From: Bacillota bacterium
GTDB taxonomy: Bacteria; Bacillota; Dethiobacteria; DTU022
Direction: 5' to 3'
Assembly (NCBI GenBank): GCA_012727685.1
Contig: JAAYGO010000235.1
Location: 1 to 9,114 of the forward strand
DNA: 9,114 nt
The notes beneath the pieces are model-generated. The model did no database searches. It was not told the origin of the DNA and was given only the letters and a program-made list of their open reading frames with translations. Below are positions 4,600-9,114 of this stretch, in pieces. Both the position numbers and the translations under genes were made by a program. Within the stretch, counting starts at the first letter, position 1. Each line of letters opens with the position of its first letter.

Positions 4600-7359
4600 A
4601 TGGGCAATAGCAGGCAGATTGTATCACCCTTGAAGGAGCAACTACTTTCTCTCAAACCCCACGATCACCTGTGTCTAATCTATGAAAATAAAAATGAATG
4701 GAGAGAAGCGGTGATGCTGTTTAAGCTCTCCGGCCTTGAACGCGGGGAGAAATGCATCTATGTTGTGGACATCAATACAGCACAAGAAATAGAGAAAATA
4801 TTTTTAGACGCCGGTGTAGATCTGGCTGAAGCTGTGCGAGAGGGACAATTCGTAATCCTTCATGAAAGGGATACCTATACCCGGGAAGGCTTTTTTGATC
4901 CGGACTTGATGATCAGCCTGTTGGCTTCCGAAACCGAACAAGCCCTCAGGGAGGGTTATCCCGCCTTGCGGGTGACCGGCGAAATGAGCTGGGCTTTGCG
5001 CGGTTATGCCGGTGCAGAGAAGCTGCTGGAATACGAAGCAAAACTAAATCGGGACTTTTTCCCGCATTATCCCTGTGTCGCGCTCTGTCAATACGATCGC
5101 TGGAAGTTTGATCCGGCGATTATCAGAGGGGTAGTGCTGACCCACCCGCTGCTGATCAGAGGAGGACAGATTTACCGAAATTTCTATTATATTGAACCGG
5201 ATGAGTACCTGAATCACAAAAGAAATGAACGCGAAGTCCAGCACTGGCTGAACAACCTGGAGAGGGAGAGGAAGATCGAAGAGTCGCTAAAGGCCAGTGA
5301 AGAAAAATACCGCCAGTTGTTTGAAGCTTCACCGGTTTCATTATGGGAAGAAGACTTTTCTTTAGTCAAGAAGCGCCTGGATCAATTAAAAGCTGAAAAT
5401 ATCGGCGATTTGCGCTCGTATTTATTGGCAAACCCGGATCTGGTGAAGGAGCTTGCCGGCCTGGTAAAAATCGTTGATGTCAACCAGCGGACAATTAAAC
5501 TCTACAAAGCCAAATCCAAGCATGATTTTTTCTCGGGTTTTGCAAAATTTTTTGCGGACGAGCCAAATGAAACTTTCATCGATCTACTGGTTTCCATTGC
5601 CGATTCACGCCCTGAATTCTATGGCGAAGAAACCCACCGCAACATGAACGGCGAAATCCTGTATGTGAAGATGTTCTGGTCTGTAGCGCCCGGATTTGAA
5701 GAGAGCTATGGCCGTGTCTTGGTATCTTTTATCGATATCACAAAAAGGAAAGAGGCCGAAGAACTGGCCCGCAAGAGCTATGCTGAACTGGAAACGCTGC
5801 ACAAAGTTTCAACCGCTCTGCGGAAAGCACAAACCCTGGAAGAGATGCTGCCTCTTTTTCTTGACGAAGTGCTTAAAGTATTTGCAACCGGGGCCGGGGC
5901 CATCTGCCTTTACGATCTGGAGACGGAACAGCTCCGATTCACCATTAGCCGCGGCTGGTTCAGCAGGCTCGAGGAGCTCATGCCGGGTTCCGGGAAAGGT
6001 ATTGCCGGGAAGATCGGTGTTCCGGAGAGAAAAATTATTTCCAGGGATTTCAGTAAAGACCAGCGGCTAGAACTCGCCCCCTTCATGCCCGCGGGTTGGG
6101 GCGGAGCCTGTCTCCCCTTGCGTGCCGCCGATCAGATCATCGGCACCGTATTCGTATCCGTGCCGCTGCCCCGGGAAATAACCGCCGAAGAAGAAAACCT
6201 GCTCACTTCACTGGTGGAGATGGCCAGCACCGCCATACACCGCATTTATCTGCATGAGAAGGCGATCCGCCGCCTGAAGCAGTTGCAGGCAGCCCACGCC
6301 ATCGATCTGGCCATTAGCAGCAACCTGGATCTGCAGCATACGATGCATGTTTTGCTGGAACACGTTGTCGCCCAGCCCAAGGTGGCGGCTGCCGCCATCT
6401 TTTTACTCAATCCTCACCTTAAGGTGCTGGAATATGCCGCCGGCAAAGGTTTTAATACGGAGAGCATCAAAAAAAGACAGTTGCGCCTCGGTGATGATGC
6501 CGCCGTGAGCAGGGCAGCCATGGAACGGCGGACCATCATCGTTTCGAAAAGCGGGGGAGCCCGGGGCGAGGATTGTCCCCATTTATCCGGCTGTGAAGGG
6601 TTTTCCGGCTGTATCAATTTTCCCCTCATCGCCCGGGGAAAGGTGATCGGAGTGCTGGCCGTTTTTCTCTTTCAGCCGCATTTCCACGACAGCGAGCAGC
6701 TCGGCTTCCTGGAAATCCTGGCCGGCCAGGCGAGTATTGCCATTGACAGCGCCAGGCTTTTTGAAGGGCTGCAACGTTCAAACCGGGAGTTGACCCTGGC
6801 CTATGATGCCATGATCGAAAGCCTGGCCCGCTCCCTGGAGCTGCGCGATTACGAAACGGAAGGCCACAGCCGCCGCGTGGCCGAGTTGACCGTGCGGTTG
6901 GCACAGCTCATGGAGCTCCCGGAGGAGAGGCTGATCCATATCTACCGCGGCGCGCTGCTGCATGACATCGGCAAGATGGCCATCTCCGATCATGTTTTGC
7001 TGAAGGCCGGGAAATTGACCGATGAGGAGTTTGAGATGGTGCGCCGCCACCCGCAATACGCCTTCGACTTGCTATCGCCGGTGGAATATCTTCGCCCGGC
7101 CCTGAACATTCCCTACTGCCATCATGAAAGGTTTGATGGGAGCGGCTACCCTCGTGGGTTAAAGGGAGAAGAAATCCCCCTGGAGGCACGGATCTTTGCC
7201 GTAGCGGATGTTTTTGATGCTTTGACCAGCAATCGTCCCTATCGCAAGCGTTGGACCAGGGAAAAGGCATTGGCTTTTATTCAAGAACAAAGGGGCAAAC
7301 ATTTTGACCCGCAGGTGGTAGATGCTTTCCTGCGGGAGATGAAAAAGGAAAATGAGTAG
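4600..7359 (+). CDS. MEDS-PAS-GAF-GAF-HD-GYP protein, predicted c-di-GMP phosphodiesterase
   Basis: A 919-residue multidomain signalling protein without membrane segments. An N-terminal MEDS domain (about 15-205; PHDHLCLIYEN with H21 and H23) resembles the sensory domain of DcmR and methanogen regulators. It is followed by a PAS (about 228-388, ending DITKRKEAEE), GAF1 (about 400-552), GAF2 (about 568-722) and a C-terminal HD-GYP (about 735-919). HD-GYP metal and catalytic residues are all present: H756, H788-D789 with G791-K792, H817, H841-H842-E843, and DGSGYP at 846-851. Hydrolysis of c-di-GMP to pGpG/GMP is therefore expected. GAF2 holds C659-x5-C665-x5-C671, unusual and possibly metal or redox related. 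The start is uncertain: GGAGGTG (4578-4584) is 15 bases before ATG 4600 but an ideal 6 bases before CTG 4591; GTG 4582 lies inside the site. A candidate diguanylate cyclase follows 113 bp downstream. Confidence 0.92.
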   Translation: MGNSRQIVSPLKEQLLSLKPHDHLCLIYENKNEWREAVMLFKLSGLERGEKCIYVVDINTAQEIEKIFLDAGVDLAEAVREGQFVILHERDTYTREGFFDPDLMISLLASETEQALREGYPALRVTGEMSWALRGYAGAEKLLEYEAKLNRDFFPHYPCVALCQYDRWKFDPAIIRGVVLTHPLLIRGGQIYRNFYYIEPDEYLNHKRNEREVQHWLNNLERERKIEESLKASEEKYRQLFEASPVSLWEEDFSLVKKRLDQLKAENIGDLRSYLLANPDLVKELAGLVKIVDVNQRTIKLYKAKSKHDFFSGFAKFFADEPNETFIDLLVSIADSRPEFYGEETHRNMNGEILYVKMFWSVAPGFEESYGRVLVSFIDITKRKEAEELARKSYAELETLHKVSTALRKAQTLEEMLPLFLDEVLKVFATGAGAICLYDLETEQLRFTISRGWFSRLEELMPGSGKGIAGKIGVPERKIISRDFSKDQRLELAPFMPAGWGGACLPLRAADQIIGTVFVSVPLPREITAEEENLLTSLVEMASTAIHRIYLHEKAIRRLKQLQAAHAIDLAISSNLDLQHTMHVLLEHVVAQPKVAAAAIFLLNPHLKVLEYAAGKGFNTESIKKRQLRLGDDAAVSRAAMERRTIIVSKSGGARGEDCPHLSGCEGFSGCINFPLIARGKVIGVLAVFLFQPHFHDSEQLGFLEILAGQASIAIDSARLFEGLQRSNRELTLAYDAMIESLARSLELRDYETEGHSRRVAELTVRLAQLMELPEERLIHIYRGALLHDIGKMAISDHVLLKAGKLTDEEFEMVRRHPQYAFDLLSPVEYLRPALNIPYCHHERFDGSGYPRGLKGEEIPLEARIFAVADVFDALTSNRPYRKRWTREKALAFIQEQRGKHFDPQVVDAFLREMKKENE

Positions 7360-7408
7360 CGAGCGATGCCGGCGGCTTTCGCCCGGCTTGTGCACAGAAA
7401 TGAAATCC

Positions 7409-7437
7409 TTGACAACAAGAGCGGCAAGCCTTATCGT
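7409..7437 (+). promoter_or_regulatory. Promoter for the GGDEF gene (TTGACA-N17-TATCGT)
   Basis: A perfect -35 TTGACA (7409-7414), 17-bp spacer, and TATCGT (7432-7437, four of six). The predicted start near 7444 gives a leader of about 29 bases containing the ribosome binding site GAGAGAGGG (7456-7464 region). The region between 7359 and here has a short GC dyad (GCCGG/CCGGC near 7369-7385) but no T run, so read-through from the HD-GYP gene is also possible. Confidence 0.5.
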
Positions 7438-7472
7438 TATTGGGTAAAAAGCGGTGAGAGAGGGTCAAATCG

Positions 7473-9114
7473 ATGATGCTGAGCCTGCCCCTACCTGTCC
7501 TGGCGATGACGGTCCTCAGTTTAATACTGTTTGGCATCCTGCTGCTGCATAATTATCGAAAACTAGAGCAGAAGAGCATTGAGAGCAAGAATAATAATAA
7601 GCTGCGCCAGACTTTTATCGATGCGGATAACCGCATGATTTACTTAAAAGATGAAAAGTTGAAATATATTTTTTTTAACCGGGCGCTGGAAAATTTCTTC
7701 AACAGATCTGCTTCTGAAATAAAAGGCAACAATGATTATGCCCTCATTGATCAGGAGTTTGCCTCCCTGCTGAGAAAAACCGACCAGGCGGTGCTGGAGA
7801 AAAAAGAGCGGATCGTGGAGACGCTCAATTGGCGGAACCGGATCTACCAGGCCACGAAGTTTCCGGTTAAGCTGAACAACGGCCGGTATGGGGTTGGTGC
7901 ATATATCGAGGATATCACCGCCATCAGCTACAGCAAGCGGCAGGAAGAGAAATCGCTGCTTCGCAGTTCCATACTGGTCGATGTATTTACCCGCAATTTT
8001 AAATCTTCCCGCGAGCAGCTCGATTATGTCCTGGACAAGGCCCTGGCGCTGACGGAAAGCAAGTACGGCTATATCTACCTGTATGACGAAGCGAAGCAGG
8101 ATTTTATTCTCAACTCCTGGTCGCCGGGAGCAGCGGCTGAAAAGGCGAGAGATGAACTGGAAAAAACAGGTCTATGGGGCGAGCTGGTGCGCCGGGGGAA
8201 ACCCATCCTGGTGAATAACCATCATGCGCCGAACAGCTTCCAAAGGGAAAGCGCGGAAGGAGATGCGGCGCTGAAAAGATTAATGTCCATCCCGGTGATG
8301 GTGGAAGATAAAATTGTGGCCGCTGTCGTGCTGGCCGACAAAGAGGAAGATTATGACGACAATGATCTTCATCAAGTCACGGTGTTAATGACCGGGGTAT
8401 GGCATGCCATAGAAAGAAGGGAAAGGGCTATCGAGCTCAGGGAAGCGAATTTAACCCTGCAGGAAAACCAGGAAAAGCTGCAGCTAATTCTCGATTCAAC
8501 GGCGGAAGGTATTTACGGCATTGACAGGGAGGGCAGGTGCACCTTCTGCAATGCCAGTTGTCTCAGAATGCTGGGATACAGCAGCCAGGAGGAGCTAATC
8601 GGCAAGAATATGCACTGGCAGATCCATCACAGCCGCCCTGACGGCAGCCCCATTTCGCTGGACGAATGCCGTATTTTCAGGGCATTTCGCATCGGAAAAG
8701 GGATCCATGCCGATGATGAGGTGCTCTGGCGGGCCGACGGGAGCTGTTTTGCTGCGGAGTATTATTCCTATCCCCAGTTTAAAGACGGAAAAGTGATCGG
8801 TGCGGTTGTCACGTTCATGGATATTACCGAGCGGAAAAAGGTGGAAGAGGAGATCAGGTATATCAGCTACCACGACTCCCTGACCGGCCTTTATAACCGG
8901 GCCTTCTTTATCGAGGAACTGAAGCGGCTGGATACGGAAAGAAATCTGCCCCTTGCCATCATTATGGGCGATATGAACGGCTTAAAACTGACCAATGATA
9001 TTTTTGGCCATGCCGCCGGAGACATGCTCCTGCAGAAGGGAGCCGCCATTTTGAAAAAGGTTTGCCGGGCCGATGACATTATCGCCCGCATTGGCGGCGA
9101 CGAATTTGTCATCC
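7473..9114 (+). CDS. Membrane-anchored PAS-GAF-PAS-GGDEF protein, predicted diguanylate cyclase (3' end outside window)
   Basis: The frame opens after TGA at 7455 and stays open to the window end; 547 residues are visible. ATG 7473 is chosen because GAGAGAGGG precedes it by about 8 bases; ATG 7476 follows directly. One hydrophobic segment (about 3-24: LSLPLPVLAMTVLSLILFGI and beyond) followed by a basic stretch suggests an N-terminal anchor with the rest in the cytosol. Then come PAS1 (about 40-155, ending YIEDITAI), GAF (about 178-312), PAS2 (about 328-455, with HHSRPDGSP and ending MDITERKK) and GGDEF (from about 462). The GGDEF domain has the DSLTGLYNR entry, metal-binding D500 (MGDMNGLK), NDIFGHAAGD and an intact GGDEF at 541-545. 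An RxxD inhibitory site (R532-A-D-D535) stands exactly five residues before it. Synthesis of c-di-GMP with product inhibition is expected. Related Firmicute proteins often continue into an HD-GYP domain; whether this one does cannot be seen. Confidence 0.92.
   Translation, partial: MMLSLPLPVLAMTVLSLILFGILLLHNYRKLEQKSIESKNNNKLRQTFIDADNRMIYLKDEKLKYIFFNRALENFFNRSASEIKGNNDYALIDQEFASLLRKTDQAVLEKKERIVETLNWRNRIYQATKFPVKLNNGRYGVGAYIEDITAISYSKRQEEKSLLRSSILVDVFTRNFKSSREQLDYVLDKALALTESKYGYIYLYDEAKQDFILNSWSPGAAAEKARDELEKTGLWGELVRRGKPILVNNHHAPNSFQRESAEGDAALKRLMSIPVMVEDKIVAAVVLADKEEDYDDNDLHQVTVLMTGVWHAIERRERAIELREANLTLQENQEKLQLILDSTAEGIYGIDREGRCTFCNASCLRMLGYSSQEELIGKNMHWQIHHSRPDGSPISLDECRIFRAFRIGKGIHADDEVLWRADGSCFAAEYYSYPQFKDGKVIGAVVTFMDITERKKVEEEIRYISYHDSLTGLYNRAFFIEELKRLDTERNLPLAIIMGDMNGLKLTNDIFGHAAGDMLLQKGAAILKKVCRADDIIARIGGDEFVI

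Overview
The window looks like a chromosomal segment of a Gram-positive anaerobe, probably a Clostridia/Peptococcaceae-type Firmicute. The basis is the DUF3221 gene, the AGAGGTGA/GGAGGTG-type ribosome binding sites, the U-tailed intrinsic terminators, and the dense run of PAS/GAF/HD-GYP/GGDEF signalling proteins. The genus is not determinable from the sequence alone. All genes read on the + strand.

Layout. (1) 3-290: the 3' end of a DUF3221 (YobA-like) gene cut by the window edge. (2) 375-2101: an apparently intact IS1182-type insertion sequence with one DDE transposase (453-2012). Its imperfect inverted ends each fold into an inward-reading intrinsic terminator. (3) 2189-3322: a cytosolic PAS-HisKA_3-HATPase sensor kinase whose PAS domain carries a cysteine cluster. 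(4) 3323-3553: a 231-bp leader with a candidate promoter and a predicted three-way-junction RNA just ahead of the ribosome binding site of the next gene. (5) 3554-4201: a NarL/FixJ response regulator, followed by a clear intrinsic terminator (4234-4263). (6) 4264-4599: a long intergenic region with several DNA dyads (notably TGTG-N-CACA twice, exactly one helical turn apart) and a stretch (4380-4511) that can close into a long-range stem ending in T7. (7) 4600-7359: a MEDS-PAS-GAF-GAF-HD-GYP protein, a predicted c-di-GMP phosphodiesterase. (8) a promoter (TTGACA-N17-TATCGT) and, from 7473 past the window end, a membrane-anchored PAS-GAF-PAS-GGDEF protein, a predicted diguanylate cyclase with an intact RxxD inhibitory site.

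How it fits together. The kinase and response regulator are almost certainly a pair (HisKA_3 kinases partner NarL-type regulators). Next to them are one enzyme predicted to break c-di-GMP and one predicted to make it, each with its own sensory modules. A reasonable inference is a local sensory circuit in which a phosphorelay and c-di-GMP turnover respond to related cues: redox/metal through the Cys-rich PAS, a small molecule through MEDS, and unknown ligands through the GAFs. No individual ligand can be read from the sequence. The least explained parts are the two structured noncoding stretches ahead of the response regulator and the HD-GYP gene, and the Cys motifs in the kinase PAS and in the second GAF domain.
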